Assembly (NCBI RefSeq): GCF_902806315.1 | Contig: NZ_CADCWD010000017.1 | Span: 30,080-94,079 of the forward strand | Length of the DNA stretch: 64,000 nt | Source of the DNA: an uncultured Sphingosinicella sp. | GTDB taxonomy: Bacteria > Pseudomonadota > Alphaproteobacteria > Sphingomonadales > Sphingomonadaceae | Reading direction: 5' to 3' | The notes under the pieces: model-generated | Database searches by the model: none | Seen by the model: the letters and a program-made list of their open reading frames with translations, nothing else | What the model was told of the DNA's origin: nothing | Program-made: the position numbers and the translations under genes | In this document: positions 16,537 to 26,094 of the stretch, piece by piece | How the letters are laid out: every line of letters begins with the position of its first letter | How positions within the stretch are numbered: the stretch's first letter is position 1

Positions 16537-19074
16537 TTACAAAGTCCGTGCGCGCTCTTCGACTTCGAAGACTTCGAGGTGGTCGCCCGCCTTGATGTCG
16601 TTGGTGTCGGCAAGCAGCACGCCGCATTCGAGGCCCGCGCGCACTTCGGCGACGTCGTCTTTGAAGCGCCGCAGCGATGCGATCGTCGTCTTGGACACGA
16701 TGACGTCCTCGCGGGTGAGGCGCGCATGGAGGCCCTTGCGGATGACGCCTTCGAGCACCAGCAGACCGGCCGCCTTGTCCCGCTTGCCGGCGGGGAAGAC
16801 TTCCTGGACGCGGGCGCGGCCGAGCACCGTCTCGACGATCTCCGGCCCGAGCTCGCCCGCCATCGCGCCCTTCACCCAGTCGGTGAGGTGATAGATGACG
16901 TCGTAATAGCGGAACTCGACCTTGTTGCGCTCGGCGATCTCGCGCGCCTTGGCGTTCGGGCGGACGTTGAAGCCGATGATCGGCGCGCCGCTCGCGGAGG
17001 CGAGGATCACGTCGCTCTCCGTGATCGCACCGACACCCGAGTGAAGGATGCGGGCCTTGATGTCCTCGGTCGAGATGCGGTTGACCGCGGTCGAGATCGC
17101 CTCGGCCGAACCCTGCACGTCGGCCTTGATGACCAGCGCAAACTCCTTGGCCTGGCTGGCGCGCGAGGCGAACATGTTCTCAAGGCTGATCGGCGCGGAG
17201 GTGGTCCGCTTCCGGTCGAGCATCGTCTGGCGATATTCCGCGACTTCGCGGGCGCGGGCATCGTTCTCCACGACGGTGAGCGTGTCGCCCGCCGACGGCA
17301 CGCCGGACAGGCCGAGCACTTCCACCGGCACGGAGGGTCCGGCTTCCTTCACCTGCTTGCCCTTGTCGTCGATCATCGCGCGGACCTTGCCGCTGATCGC
17401 GCCGACGACGAAGATGTCGCCGACCTTCAGCGTGCCGCGCTGCACGAGCACAGTGGCGAGCGGGCCGCGGCCCTTGTCGAGCTTGGCTTCGATGACGGTG
17501 CCCTCGGCCGCGCGCTTCGGATTGGCCTTCAGCTCGAGCAGCTCGGCCTGGAGGTTGATCGCTTCCAGCAAGCCGTCGAGGTTCGTCTTCTTGAGCGCCG
17601 AGACTTCGACGTCCTGAACGTCGCCGCCCAGATCCTCGACCACGATCTCGTGCTGCAGCAGCTCCTCGCGGACCCGTTGCGGACGCGCTCCGTCCTTGTC
17701 GATCTTGTTGATCGCCACGATCATCGGCACGCCGGCCGCCTTCGTGTGGTTGATCGCTTCCACCGTCTGCGGCTTGAGGCCGTCATCGGCCGCCACCACC
17801 AGCACGACGATATCCGTCACGTTGGCGCCGCGCTGACGCATTTCCGTGAACGCCTCGTGGCCCGGCGTGTCGAGGAAAGTGATCTTCGACGTGTCGGGCA
17901 TCGCCACCTGATACGCGCCGATATGCTGGGTGATGCCGCCGGCCTCGCCGGAAACAACGTTGGCGCCGCGGATCGCGTCCAGCAGCGAGGTCTTGCCATG
18001 ATCGACATGGCCCATGATCGTGACCACCGGCGGACGCGGCTGCAGGGACTCGGGCGGATCGATATCGGTCTGGGCCTGGATGTCGACGTCGGCCTCGGAC
18101 ACGCGGACGATGCGGTGGCCGAACTCCTCGATCAGCAGCTCGGCGGTATCCTGGTCGATGGTCTCGGTGATCGTGATGGGCGTGCCCATCTTGAACAGCG
18201 ACTTGACGAGATCGGAACCGCGCTCGCCCATGCGCTTGGCGAGTTCCTGGACGGTAATCGCTTCGGGAACGTCGACGTCGCGATATTGCTTGGCGGACGG
18301 GCCGGCCTGCTGATGGTGACGCTTCTCCTTCTCGCGGGCGCGCTTCAGCGCGGCCAGCGAGCGGGCACGGGCGCCGCCCTCGTCGTCGAGCGCGCGAGTG
18401 ACGGTGAGCTTGCCCGATTGACGGCGATCGTCGACGCCGCGGGCGCCGCGGGCGGGGCGCGCAGGCGGCTCGGGGCGCTTGACGGGCGTGAAGCCGCGCG
18501 GAGCGGGCCGTGCGGGCCGGCGCTCCTCGGTGTCCGCAGCAGCGGCCGCGGGCGCCTCGGCAGCAGCGGGCTCGGCGGGGGCGGCAGCGGGCTGCTCGGC
18601 GGCGCGGCGCGCTTCCTCCTCCGCACGAACGCGTGCTTCTTCCTCGGCGCGGCGATTCTCTTCGGCCCGGCGCTTTTCGTCTTCGGTAGCCTCGACGGCC
18701 TTGCGGTCCTCGCGGCGGCGCGCTTCCTCCAAGGCCGTCATGCGGGCCTCTTCGGCCTCGCGAAGCAGGCGCTCCTGAAGCTCGCGGCGGCTGGTCGCAT
18801 CATTGACCGGGCGCGTGGCGGGACGCGGCGCAGCAGGCTCCGGCGCACGCGTGACGGGAGCCGCGGGAGCGGGAGCCGGCTTCGGCGCTTCCTCGACGCG
18901 GGTCGCTTCCTGCGCGGCGGCGGGGCCGAGGATGCGGCGCTTCTTCACCTCCACGACGACCGTGTTGGAGCGGCCGTGGCTGAAGCTCTGCTTGACCTTA
19001 CCGGTCTCAACCGTGCGCTTCAGGCCCAGCGGCGCGCGCGCTCCCAGCTTCGGCTTGTCTGTCGTTTCGCTCAT
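16537..19074 (-). CDS. infB: Translation initiation factor IF-2
   Basis: 845-aa GTPase that places initiator tRNA on the 30S subunit. A long Ala/Glu/Arg-rich N-terminal extension (about residues 50-270) precedes the IF2_N-type helix bundle and the G domain: G1 [13 protein letters not shown]3 DTPGHEAF, G4 NKIDKDGA. Domains II-IV follow to the C-terminus. ATG at 19074 has AAGGA a few bases upstream and gives the usual MSETTDKPK start; the open frame extends 11 codons further up. It lies just after ylxR. Confidence 0.97.
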   Translation of the reverse strand: MSETTDKPKLGARAPLGLKRTVETGKVKQSFSHGRSNTVVVEVKKRRILGPAAAQEATRVEEAPKPAPAPAAPVTRAPEPAAPRPATRPVNDATSRRELQERLLREAEEARMTALEEARRREDRKAVEATEDEKRRAEENRRAEEEARVRAEEEARRAAEQPAAAPAEPAAAEAPAAAAADTEERRPARPAPRGFTPVKRPEPPARPARGARGVDDRRQSGKLTVTRALDDEGGARARSLAALKRAREKEKRHHQQAGPSAKQYRDVDVPEAITVQELAKRMGERGSDLVKSLFKMGTPITITETIDQDTAELLIEEFGHRIVRVSEADVDIQAQTDIDPPESLQPRPPVVTIMGHVDHGKTSLLDAIRGANVVSGEAGGITQHIGAYQVAMPDTSKITFLDTPGHEAFTEMRQRGANVTDIVVLVVAADDGLKPQTVEAINHTKAAGVPMIVAINKIDKDGARPQRVREELLQHEIVVEDLGGDVQDVEVSALKKTNLDGLLEAINLQAELLELKANPKRAAEGTVIEAKLDKGRGPLATVLVQRGTLKVGDIFVVGAISGKVRAMIDDKGKQVKEAGPSVPVEVLGLSGVPSAGDTLTVVENDARAREVAEYRQTMLDRKRTTSAPISLENMFASRASQAKEFALVIKADVQGSAEAISTAVNRISTEDIKARILHSGVGAITESDVILASASGAPIIGFNVRPNAKAREIAERNKVEFRYYDVIYHLTDWVKGAMAGELGPEIVETVLGRARVQEVFPAGKRDKAAGLLVLEGVIRKGLHARLTREDVIVSKTTIASLRRFKDDVAEVRAGLECGVLLADTNDIKAGDHLEVFEVEERARTL

Positions 19075-19087
19075 ATAATCCTTCGTC

Positions 19088-19897
19088 TCAATCCACAGCC
19101 GAAACAATCGGCGACGCCGCCGCGGCGGCGCTTAGCCCAGCATTCAATCCGATAAAAGCGCGCCACCGGTCGATCGCGCGGGACACGCGCGCGGCGGCAG
19201 CCCGGTCGATTATGGCGACATGTACCACATTTTGGCGGCCGAGCGCTAACGACAATATGGACCTATCCGCTGGAAAAACCAGCCCTTGCGGCTGAACCGC
19301 CTCGTCCAGGGCCGATGGGTTACCCCCGACGCGCCAGGCCTGGTCCAGTTTGGAATTGCCGTCCGCGCCCGCATCGGAGGCGTGGATGAGGAGATGGACA
19401 TCGCCTCGACGGGCCGCGGTTTCGATCTTTTCGCCGCCCGTGAGGAGCGTTCCGGAGCGCGCTTCAAGGCCAAGTCGGTCGAGAGCGGATTGACGAAGCG
19501 CCGCCTCGGTCCGCTCGCCGAGATCGTCGGGAATCCTGAGGTCGCCGGTCTTGAACGCCCGGGCGAGCGCGCCCTTGAGCTTGCCCTTGGCCTGCGCCGC
19601 TTCCAGCGCCGAACGGTCGACGCCGATCCAGGCGCCGCGTCCCGGCGCCTTTGCGCGGACGTCAGGCGCGACCTGGCCGTCCGGCCCGAGCGCCAGACGG
19701 ATCAGATTGTCGCGAGCGTCATGCTCCCCCGTGAGGATGCACTTGCGCTCGGCGACATGAGCGCTTCGCCCATCCTCGCTCGTCCCGAGCGAGGTCGAGG
19801 GGCGCTCGTGATGAGTCTGTGCCAGCGCCCCTCGACTACGCTCGGGACGAACGGACTTGTTGTTCCGCTTCAGGCGCTCATTGGGAGGTGTCCGCAA
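19088..19897 (-). CDS. YlxR (DUF448) plus L7Ae-like RNA-binding protein with altered 5' end
   Basis: Two-domain protein of the nusA-infB operon. The DUF448/YlxR domain carries ERKCILTGEHDARDNLIRL and GRGAWIGVDRSALEAA, followed by an L7Ae-like domain (KIETAARRGDVHLLIHASDA ... ALGRQNVVHVAI). The normal start would be an ATG overlapping the nusA stop (CAATGAGCGC), giving MSAHVAERKC. In this sequence a palindromic repeat follows ATGAGCGC directly, so that ATG now meets TGA after three codons. The frame leading into HVAERKC has no ATG or GTG after nusA; TTG at 19897, inside the end of nusA, is the nearest standard start and would add a repeat-derived leader (NKSVRPERSRGALA). Start therefore uncertain; the domains are intact. 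Confidence 0.8.
   Translation of the reverse strand: MRTPPNERLKRNNKSVRPERSRGALAQTHHERPSTSLGTSEDGRSAHVAERKCILTGEHDARDNLIRLALGPDGQVAPDVRAKAPGRGAWIGVDRSALEAAQAKGKLKGALARAFKTGDLRIPDDLGERTEAALRQSALDRLGLEARSGTLLTGGEKIETAARRGDVHLLIHASDAGADGNSKLDQAWRVGGNPSALDEAVQPQGLVFPADRSILSLALGRQNVVHVAIIDRAAAARVSRAIDRWRAFIGLNAGLSAAAAASPIVSAVD
19780..19850. repeat. Palindromic repeat (family B) at the 5' end of ylxR
   Basis: 27-bp imperfect inverted repeat (TCGTCCCGAGC...GGGGCGCT arms) around a 17-nt loop. The translated motifs VRPERSRG and RPSTSLGT are typical of dispersed repeats in sphingomonads. It separates the original start region of ylxR from its first domain. Confidence 0.85.
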
Positions 19898-21512
19898 CCG
19901 CGTCCTCCCCTTCGTTGCCCTCGTCCTCGAACCAGTGGGCGCGGGCGGCCATGATAATCTCGTTGCCCTGCTCGTCGCTGAGGCCATATTCGGCGAGGAT
20001 CCCGCCCCGGTCCTCGGGACGGTTCGGCTCGCGCTGGCGGCGCTGCTCCGGCTTCTTCTTGGCCACAAGCTCGTCGGTGGCGAGATCGGCGAGATCGTCG
20101 AGCGTCTTGATGCCCGCCTTGCCGAGCGTCACCAGCATCGCCTCCGTCAGGTACGGCATCTCGGCGAGCGCGTCCTCGACCCCGAGACCGCGACGCTCCT
20201 CGCGCGCCGCTTCCTCACGGCGCTCGAGCGCTTCGGCGGCGCGGTTCTGCAGCTCCGCGGCAAGCTCGTCGTCGAAGCCCTCGATCGAGGCGATCTCGTC
20301 GACCTCGACATAAGCGACCTCTTCAAGCGCCCCGAAGCCTTCGGCCACCAGCAGCTGGGCCAGCGTCTCGTCGACGTCGAGCTCCTCCTGGAACATGGTG
20401 GAGCGCTCGACGAACTCGCGCTGGCGCTTTTCGCTCGCGTCCGCCTCGGTCATGATGTCGATCGCCGAGCCGGTGAGCTGCGAAGCAAGGCGCACATTCT
20501 GGCCGCGGCGGCCGATGGCGAGGCTGAGCTGGTCGTCGGGAACGACGACTTCGATGCGGCTCTCTTCCTCGTCGATCACGACGCGGGCGACGGTGGCCGG
20601 CTGCAGCGCGTTGACGACGAAGGTGGCGAGATCCTCGCTCCAGGGGATTATGTCGATCTTCTCGCCCTGCATCTCCTGCACAACGGCCTGAACTCGCGAA
20701 CCCTTCATGCCCACGCAGGCGCCGACCGGGTCGATCGAGCTGTCGTGGCTGATGACGCCGATCTTGGCGCGGCTGCCCGGATCGCGAGCGGCGGCCTTGA
20801 TCTCGATGATGCCGTCGTAAATTTCGGGCACTTCCTGCGCGAACAGCTTCTTCATGAAGTCGGGATGCGCACGGCTGAGGAAAATCTGCGGGCCTCGGTT
20901 CTCGCGGCGGACGCTGAGGATCAGCGAGCGGATGCGGTCGCCGACCCGGACGACCTCGCGCGGGATCTGCTGATCGCGGCGGATGACGCCCTCGGCGCGG
21001 CCCAGGTCGACGACGACGTGGCCGAACTCGACGCGCTTGACGACGCCGGTAATGATCTCGCTCGCGCGGTCCTTGAACTCTTCATATTGGCGCTCGCGCT
21101 CGGCGTCACGGACCTTCTGGAAGATAACCTGCTTGGCGGCTTGCGCTGCGATGCGCCCGAACTCGATCGGCGGCAGCGGATCGACGATGAAGTCGCCGAT
21201 CTCGGCGCCCGGCTGCAGCTTCTGCGCGTCGTCCAGGCTCACCTGCTTGAAATAGTCGTCGACCAGCTCGGTCACCTCCACGACGCGCCACAGGCGCAGG
21301 TCGCCGGTCTGCGGGTCGAGCTTGGCGCGGATGTCGTTCTCGGCGCCGTAGCGGGCGCGGGCGGCGCGCTGGATCGCGTCCTCCATCGCCTCGATGACGA
21401 TGCCGCGGTCGATCAGCTTCTCGCGCGCGACCGAATCGGCGATCGCGATCAGCTCGGCCCTGTTGGCGGAAACGGCGCCCGGAGCGCCCGCGCTGGCAGC
21501 GGAAGTGGCCAT
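19878..21512 (-). CDS. nusA: Transcription termination/antitermination factor NusA
   Basis: 544-aa RNA polymerase-associated factor. The N-terminal polymerase-binding domain ([29 protein letters not shown]) is followed by S1 ([22 protein letters not shown]), two KH domains ([44 protein letters not shown]) and an acidic C-terminal part with one helix-hairpin-helix ([23 protein letters not shown]). ATG at 21512 lies 4 nt from the rimP stop. Confidence 0.97.
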   Translation of the reverse strand: MATSAASAGAPGAVSANRAELIAIADSVAREKLIDRGIVIEAMEDAIQRAARARYGAENDIRAKLDPQTGDLRLWRVVEVTELVDDYFKQVSLDDAQKLQPGAEIGDFIVDPLPPIEFGRIAAQAAKQVIFQKVRDAERERQYEEFKDRASEIITGVVKRVEFGHVVVDLGRAEGVIRRDQQIPREVVRVGDRIRSLILSVRRENRGPQIFLSRAHPDFMKKLFAQEVPEIYDGIIEIKAAARDPGSRAKIGVISHDSSIDPVGACVGMKGSRVQAVVQEMQGEKIDIIPWSEDLATFVVNALQPATVARVVIDEEESRIEVVVPDDQLSLAIGRRGQNVRLASQLTGSAIDIMTEADASEKRQREFVERSTMFQEELDVDETLAQLLVAEGFGALEEVAYVEVDEIASIEGFDDELAAELQNRAAEALERREEAAREERRGLGVEDALAEMPYLTEAMLVTLGKAGIKTLDDLADLATDELVAKKKPEQRRQREPNRPEDRGGILAEYGLSDEQGNEIIMAARAHWFEDEGNEGEDAVADTSQ

Positions 21513-21516
21513 GGTC

Positions 21517-22104
21517 TTAATCCTCTACTACTTTGAAATCTTCGGACGGCTCATCCCCCGGACGCTCCGTCTCTTCCTCGATCTTGTCGGCACCCTCCGC
21601 GCTGAGCGGAGCGGTCGCCTTGATGAGCCTGTCGGTCATGGCGAGCTTGGCCGACTGGATGAGGGCGAAGGGCAGCCGCGTCGGGCCGAGCCCCTGCACG
21701 TCCACCAGCACCTGATCGCCCTCGCTGCCGGTGAGATCGCCCGAAAAGACCTTCCGCCCCTCAAGCTTCTCGGCCAGCACGATCCGCGCCTCATGGCCCT
21801 TCCAATCGTCATAATCCTTGAGGCGCGTCAGCGGCCGGTCGATGCCGGGCGAGCTCACCTCGAGCCGGTAGGCATGCTCGATCGGATCGCGCCCTTCCGC
21901 CTCCAGCTCATCCAAAACCGCGGACAGCCGGCGCGACAGCCGCGCGCAATCGTCGAGCGTCAGCTGGCGCGTATCCGGCCGCTCGGCCATGATCTGCAGA
22001 GTCGGATCGGACGTGCCGCCCATCATCTTGACGCGCACGAGTTCCAGCCCTTCCGCTTTCGCTTCGGGCTCGATCAGCTCGGTCAGTTGGGCGAGGTCCG
22101 CCAT
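21517..22104 (-). CDS. rimP: Ribosome maturation factor RimP
   Basis: 195-aa 30S assembly factor and first gene of the nusA-infB-pnp operon. Marks: LELVRVKMMGG, LTLDDCARLSRRLSAVLD, and the signature YRLEVSSPGIDRPLTRLKDY. An acidic C-terminal tail (EEETERPGDEPSEDF) is longer than in E. coli. ATG at 22104 has GGAG five bases upstream; an in-frame start 11 codons earlier is possible but lacks a Shine-Dalgarno. Confidence 0.95.
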   Translation of the reverse strand: MADLAQLTELIEPEAKAEGLELVRVKMMGGTSDPTLQIMAERPDTRQLTLDDCARLSRRLSAVLDELEAEGRDPIEHAYRLEVSSPGIDRPLTRLKDYDDWKGHEARIVLAEKLEGRKVFSGDLTGSEGDQVLVDVQGLGPTRLPFALIQSAKLAMTDRLIKATAPLSAEGADKIEEETERPGDEPSEDFKVVED

Positions 22105-22204
22105 CCATGCTCCAAAAGGTATAAAGCCAGGACGCATCCCGGCGCCGCCGGCCCCTCCTCGGGACCAGCCTCAACACGTTACCGATGTCGAGAAAGGCAG
22201 GAGC

Positions 22205-22233
22205 TATATAGGCGATCGGCCCGGCGCGGGCAA
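22205..22233 (-). promoter_or_regulatory. Promoter of the rimP-nusA-infB-pnp operon
   Basis: Minus strand TTGCCC (22228-22233) and TATATA (22205-22210) with 17-nt spacing. It lies immediately after the stop of the upstream lipoprotein gene and gives a leader of about 95 nt containing a GC-rich hairpin before rimP. The -10 is identical to that of ssrA. Confidence 0.7.
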
Positions 22234-22238
22234 GCGGA

Positions 22239-22820
22239 TTAGCGAGAGCCCCAGGGCGCGGGCGGAGGTGTGACCGGCTTCGTCAGGTCGAACTCGACCC
22301 TGAAGAAGCGGTTTGGCCGACGCAGTTCGTAAGCGAAGGCGCGGCCCGGCTCGACATCCATCGCCCAGACGTTCGTCACCGACTGCGGGATGTTCTCCCG
22401 GACGAAAAGGGCCTTCGTGAACGGGTCGGCCGGGAACTCCTGACGAGTTGCCGCGCCGGTCAGGGTCGCATCGCCGCCATATTGGGTGAGCTTGTCCTCG
22501 CTGCCGTCCTCGTGGCGATGGTCGTGCTTGAGGCGGAGGCCCGCGCCCGTGCGGGTCACCACCCAGGTGCGCGAGCGATTCTCGCCAACATGGAATGGGA
22601 TGCGGATCTCGTCCCGCGAGCAGTCGCGGACGTGCATGACGAGGCGCTTGCCCGCAAAGTCCCGGTCGGCCTCCACAGGCGGGCTGGCGATCCGGCCTTC
22701 ATAGGCCTTTCCGCAGAGGCCGGAGAGCCGGGCGAAGAACTGGTCGGCGGGTTCCAAAGTCGGTGTGCTCGCGCAGCCGCCAAGGGCGCAGGCTGCGAGG
22801 AGGGCGACAGCGGACTTCAT
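22239..22820 (-). CDS. Hypothetical lipoprotein
   Basis: 193-aa protein with a clean lipobox (ACALGGCAS, Cys residue 16) and no recognised domain. Notable parts are GLCGKAYEGRIASPP, HVRDCSRDEIRIPFHVGENRSRTWVVTRT and a C-terminal YELRRPNRFFRVEFDLTKPV. Two cysteines (in GLCGK and RDCSR) could form a disulfide. The pattern is familiar from conserved hypothetical proteins of sphingomonads; function unknown. It lies 10 nt after the ICMT-type gene and may share its transcript. Confidence 0.8.
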   Translation of the reverse strand: MKSAVALLAACALGGCASTPTLEPADQFFARLSGLCGKAYEGRIASPPVEADRDFAGKRLVMHVRDCSRDEIRIPFHVGENRSRTWVVTRTGAGLRLKHDHRHEDGSEDKLTQYGGDATLTGAATRQEFPADPFTKALFVRENIPQSVTNVWAMDVEPGRAFAYELRRPNRFFRVEFDLTKPVTPPPAPWGSR

Positions 22821-22830
22821 CTCGCCAAGC

Positions 22831-23331
22831 TTAAGCGGAAGGGACGGCACCCGCCAAGGCCTTCTCCTCCGCGCGGATGCGGATCGCCAGGACGGCCGCA
22901 TTGGCGAGGCTGAAGACCAGCGCCACCTGCCACAGCCCAAAAACCAGTGGGAGAACGGCGATCTCGCCTGCGACGACGAGATAGTTCGGATGACGGACCA
23001 GGCGAAACGGGCCGCGAGCGACCAGCCGCTCGCCGGGGACGACGATGATGCGCGTGGTCCAGCGCCGGCCGAGCGTCGCCAGGATCCAGACACGGCCGAG
23101 CTGCAGCAGGACGAAGACGGCGATGAGCGGCCAGGTGACCGCTTTTCCGGGAGCCAGCCACCACAAGGTGGCGAGCCAGAGCGCGTGAACGGCGACGATC
23201 AGCGGATAGTGGCCGGGCGAAGCTTCGTAGGCGCCGCGCGCGAGCAGCGCCTTCGTGTTGCGCCTGGCGATGACGAGCTCGGCAAGCCGCTGAAGCGTCA
23301 CGAGCGCGAGGATGATCGCAGCCGCCGTCAT
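22831..23331 (-). CDS. Isoprenylcysteine carboxyl methyltransferase (ICMT) family protein
   Basis: 166-aa polytopic membrane protein with about four to five hydrophobic segments and the SAM-binding signature RGPFRLVRHPNYLVVAGE near residues 106-123. Its 4-nt overlap with the type III polyketide synthase gene suggests it methylates the polyketide product. In Bacillus an ICMT-like enzyme methylates alkylpyrones made by the neighbouring type III PKS (established for bpsA/bpsB); the same role here is inference. Confidence 0.85.
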   Translation of the reverse strand: MTAAAIILALVTLQRLAELVIARRNTKALLARGAYEASPGHYPLIVAVHALWLATLWWLAPGKAVTWPLIAVFVLLQLGRVWILATLGRRWTTRIIVVPGERLVARGPFRLVRHPNYLVVAGEIAVLPLVFGLWQVALVFSLANAAVLAIRIRAEEKALAGAVPSA

Positions 23332-24458
23332 GCCCGCGCGAGCGAAAGGCCGCTGGTCGTGAAGCCCGGCCCGAGCGCGAGCAGCAAAGTCCGCTCCGGC
23401 ATTCCGGCTTCCAGCAGCCGCTCCAGCACGAACAGCACGGTGGGCGCGGACATGTTGCCGAAATCCTTCAGCACCGCGCGCTCATGGTCCAGGCTCCCCT
23501 CATCGAGGTGCAGGCTCTGCTCGAGCGCCGCCACCACCTTGGCGCCGCCGGGATGGCAGGTGAAGCGGCCGATCTCGTCACGCTCGACCCCGAGCCGACC
23601 GAGGATCTGCTCGACGGCGCGGTCCATATTGTCCTCGACGAAGGGCGGGATGGCGCGGTCGAAGATGACGCCCAGGCCCGGATCCTCGACGTCCCAGCCC
23701 ATGATGCCGAGCGTGTCGGGCCACAGGATCTCACCGCCGCCCTCCACGCTGGCGACACCGCCTTGCCCTTCGCGCACCACTGCGGCGGCCGCGCCGTCGC
23801 CGAACAAGGCGGTCGCGACGATATTTGCCTTGCTGAGCTTGTCGAGCCGGATCGAGGTCGAGCAGAGCTCCACCGTCACGAACAGGATCGTCTTGCCCGG
23901 CGCGCCAGCGGCGAGCCGGGCTGCAGTGGCAAGGCCACTGACGCCACCCGCGCAGCCGAGGCCGAACAGAGGCACCCGCTCGACATCGTTGCGGAAGCCC
24001 ATCCGGCCCGCGACCCGCGCTTCCAGGCTCGGCGTTGCGATGCCGGTCGTCGAGACCGTGACGAGGCCGTCAACCTCATCCGGACGGACCCCGGCCCGCT
24101 CCAGCGCCCGCTCCGCCGCCTCGATGTAGAGCGCCTCGGCGGCCTCCAGGTAAACGTCGTTGCGCGCCTTCCACCCATGATCGCCACGATACCAATCGAC
24201 CGGCCGCACGATGTGGCGCTTGGCGATGCCCGCATTGTCGAACACCGGCGCGAGCTTCTCGAAATGGTTCGCGCGCGCTCCGAACAGGCCGCGGGCGAGC
24301 GCCTTCGCCTCTTCCTGCGTAATGATTGTCGGCGGCACCGCGGTGGCGACCGAGAGCAGGGAGACCGGCGTAGGATCTGACTTACGGATGGCGGGCCTGC
24401 TGCGATGAGGGCGCCACCGTTGACGAACGGCAGCCTCCCTCGCATGTGGGTTTCGCAC
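23328..24458 (-). CDS. Type III polyketide synthase (chalcone/stilbene synthase family)
   Basis: Homodimeric ketosynthase that extends a fatty acyl-CoA with malonyl units, probably yielding alkylpyrones or alkylresorcinols. The catalytic triad is intact: Cys in PLFGLGCAGGVSGL, His in FTCHPGGAKVV, Asn in FGNMSAPTVLF. ALFGDGAAAAVV and GPGFTTSG are also typical. The family N-terminus should begin roughly ten residues before LLSVATAVPP, but no ATG, GTG or TTG occurs there (only ATC at 24389). GTG at 24458 is the nearest standard start and overlaps the upstream region of the divergent gene. Identity is firm; start is not. Confidence 0.9.
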   Translation of the reverse strand: MRNPHAREAAVRQRWRPHRSRPAIRKSDPTPVSLLSVATAVPPTIITQEEAKALARGLFGARANHFEKLAPVFDNAGIAKRHIVRPVDWYRGDHGWKARNDVYLEAAEALYIEAAERALERAGVRPDEVDGLVTVSTTGIATPSLEARVAGRMGFRNDVERVPLFGLGCAGGVSGLATAARLAAGAPGKTILFVTVELCSTSIRLDKLSKANIVATALFGDGAAAAVVREGQGGVASVEGGGEILWPDTLGIMGWDVEDPGLGVIFDRAIPPFVEDNMDRAVEQILGRLGVERDEIGRFTCHPGGAKVVAALEQSLHLDEGSLDHERAVLKDFGNMSAPTVLFVLERLLEAGMPERTLLLALGPGFTTSGLSLARA

Positions 24459-24490
24459 AGCAACCCGTCCAGCCCCCCGGAGTTCAATCG

Positions 24491-25651
24491 ATGCGCGCTT
24501 TCCTCTCCGCCGGCGTCTCCCTGCTCGCGCTCGCGGCATCCGGCGGAGCGAGCCACGCGATCGCCGGCGGCAATGAAGCTGCCACCGCGGCGGCGCCCGC
24601 CTCCCCCGGACGCCCGTTCCAGGTCCAACCGCTCGCGACCTTCAACGAGCCCTGGGCAATGACCTTCCTGCCCGGTCCGGGCGGCGCCGCACTTGTCACC
24701 GAGAAGAAGGGGCGCCTCGTCCTCTGGACGCAGGGCCGCGCGATCCCGATCGCGGGCACGCCCAAGGTTGATTATGGTGGCCAGGGCGGCCTCGGCGACG
24801 TCGTGCTTCACCCGAATTTCGCACGCAACGGCTACGTCTATCTGAGCTTCGTCGAACCAGGGCCGGGGGAGACGCGCGGGGCTGCGGTCGGCCGCGGCCG
24901 CCTCGTCCGGACCGACGCGGGCGCGACGCTTGATGGGTTCACGACGATCTGGCGGCAGACGCCCAAGGTCGAGGGACGCGGCCATTACGGCCACCGCCTC
25001 GCCTTCGGGCCAGACGGCAAACTCTACATCTCCAATGGCGACCGTCAGAAGTTCGATCCCGCGCAGGACATGACCGGCACGCTCGGCAAGGTCGTGCGGA
25101 TCAACGACGACGGGAGCGTGCCGCGCGACAATCCCTGGGCGAGCCGCGGCGGCGCGGCGGCACAGCTCTGGACGGTCGGACACCGCAACATTCTCGGCCT
25201 CGCCTTCAACGGCCTGGGCCAGCTGTGGAGCCACGAAATGGGCCCCAAGGGCGGCGACGAATTCAACCTGATCGAGCGCGGCACGAATTACGGCTATCCG
25301 GTCGTGTCCAACGGCGCCCATTATGACGGCCGCGATATCCCTGATCACCCGACTCGCCCGCAGTTTAACGCGCCGGAGATCACCTGGAACGAAGTCTCGC
25401 CGGCCGGCCTGATGGTCTATTCCGGAGGCCTGTTTCCTCGCTGGCGCGGCAACGCGTTCCTCGGCGGCCTCTCCGGCCAGACCCTGATCCGCGTGGCCAT
25501 CAACGGCAATGGCGCGCGGGAGGCCGAGCGCTGGCCGATGAACGCCCGCATCCGCGAGGTCGAGCAGGGCACCGACGGCGCCATCTACGTGCTGGAGGAC
25601 GAGCGCCAGGGCTCCGGCGGCCGGCTGCTGAGGCTGAGCCCGGCGCGCTGA
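24491..25651 (+). CDS. PQQ-dependent sugar dehydrogenase family protein
   Basis: 386-aa exported six-bladed beta-propeller of the soluble aldose dehydrogenase (YliI/GdhB-like) family. The signal peptide is MRAFLSAGVSLLALAASGGASHA. Landmarks: NEPWAMTFLPG, GQGGLGDVVLHPNFARNGYVYLSF, GHYGHRLAFGPDGKLY (catalytic His region), HRNILGLAF and SHEMGPKGGDEFN. It would oxidise a sugar in the periplasm with PQQ; substrate unknown. ATG at 24491 is preceded by GGAG. Divergent from the type III PKS gene. Confidence 0.88.
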   Translation: MRAFLSAGVSLLALAASGGASHAIAGGNEAATAAAPASPGRPFQVQPLATFNEPWAMTFLPGPGGAALVTEKKGRLVLWTQGRAIPIAGTPKVDYGGQGGLGDVVLHPNFARNGYVYLSFVEPGPGETRGAAVGRGRLVRTDAGATLDGFTTIWRQTPKVEGRGHYGHRLAFGPDGKLYISNGDRQKFDPAQDMTGTLGKVVRINDDGSVPRDNPWASRGGAAAQLWTVGHRNILGLAFNGLGQLWSHEMGPKGGDEFNLIERGTNYGYPVVSNGAHYDGRDIPDHPTRPQFNAPEITWNEVSPAGLMVYSGGLFPRWRGNAFLGGLSGQTLIRVAINGNGAREAERWPMNARIREVEQGTDGAIYVLEDERQGSGGRLLRLSPAR

Positions 25652-25653
25652 AC

Positions 25654-26094
25654 TCAGCGGCGCAGAGCCTCCACGAAGGTCGAGCGGAAAACCGGCTGAT
25701 GGAGGAGGTTGGCGGTACAAAGGCCGGAGATGCGATGCTCGCTCCGCCTCCACAGGCGCCGCGCGCGCGGCGGGTATAGGATGAGGAGCGTGCGCTGGCC
25801 GCGGCGAAGCTCAAGGTCGCACGAAGCGTCACTGGGAAGGTTCAGCCGCTCTACCCGGACGGATGCGGGAGCCCTGCCGGCCAGTGTCCGCCGCACTCGC
25901 AACTGTTCGCCTCGTTTCCACAGCGGATCATAAGCGGACACGACTTCGACTTCGACCAGCGCGATGGCGTCCCGCGCGCCGTCACGAGCCAATTTTCTCA
26001 ATTCCTGCGGATCCCGCGTCGCGATGCATGAGCAGGCGAGCGCCGCGCTTTCGCCTGCCAGGATCAGGAGCAGAGCGATGAGCAGGCGTTGCAT
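25654..26094 (-). CDS. Secreted Cys-rich hypothetical protein (TIMP/netrin-like N-terminus)
   Basis: 146-aa exported protein. The signal peptide is cleaved near ESAALA, so the mature protein would start with CSCIATRDPQELRKL. An N-terminal CSC followed by a beta-rich body (ALVEVEVVSAYDPLWKRGEQLRVRRTL, DASCDLELRRGQRTLLILY) and late Cys recalls the netrin/TIMP-like fold seen in some bacterial secreted proteins. This is a pattern match only; function unknown. It starts immediately after the trmB stop (adjacent bases), so it is co-transcribed with trmB. Confidence 0.7.
   Translation of the reverse strand: MQRLLIALLLILAGESAALACSCIATRDPQELRKLARDGARDAIALVEVEVVSAYDPLWKRGEQLRVRRTLAGRAPASVRVERLNLPSDASCDLELRRGQRTLLILYPPRARRLWRRSEHRISGLCTANLLHQPVFRSTFVEALRR

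Noticed and set aside
16579..19155. 858-codon open frame on the plus strand opposite infB
   Set aside because: High-GC antisense shadow of a long coding gene; the infB frame has every IF-2 motif.
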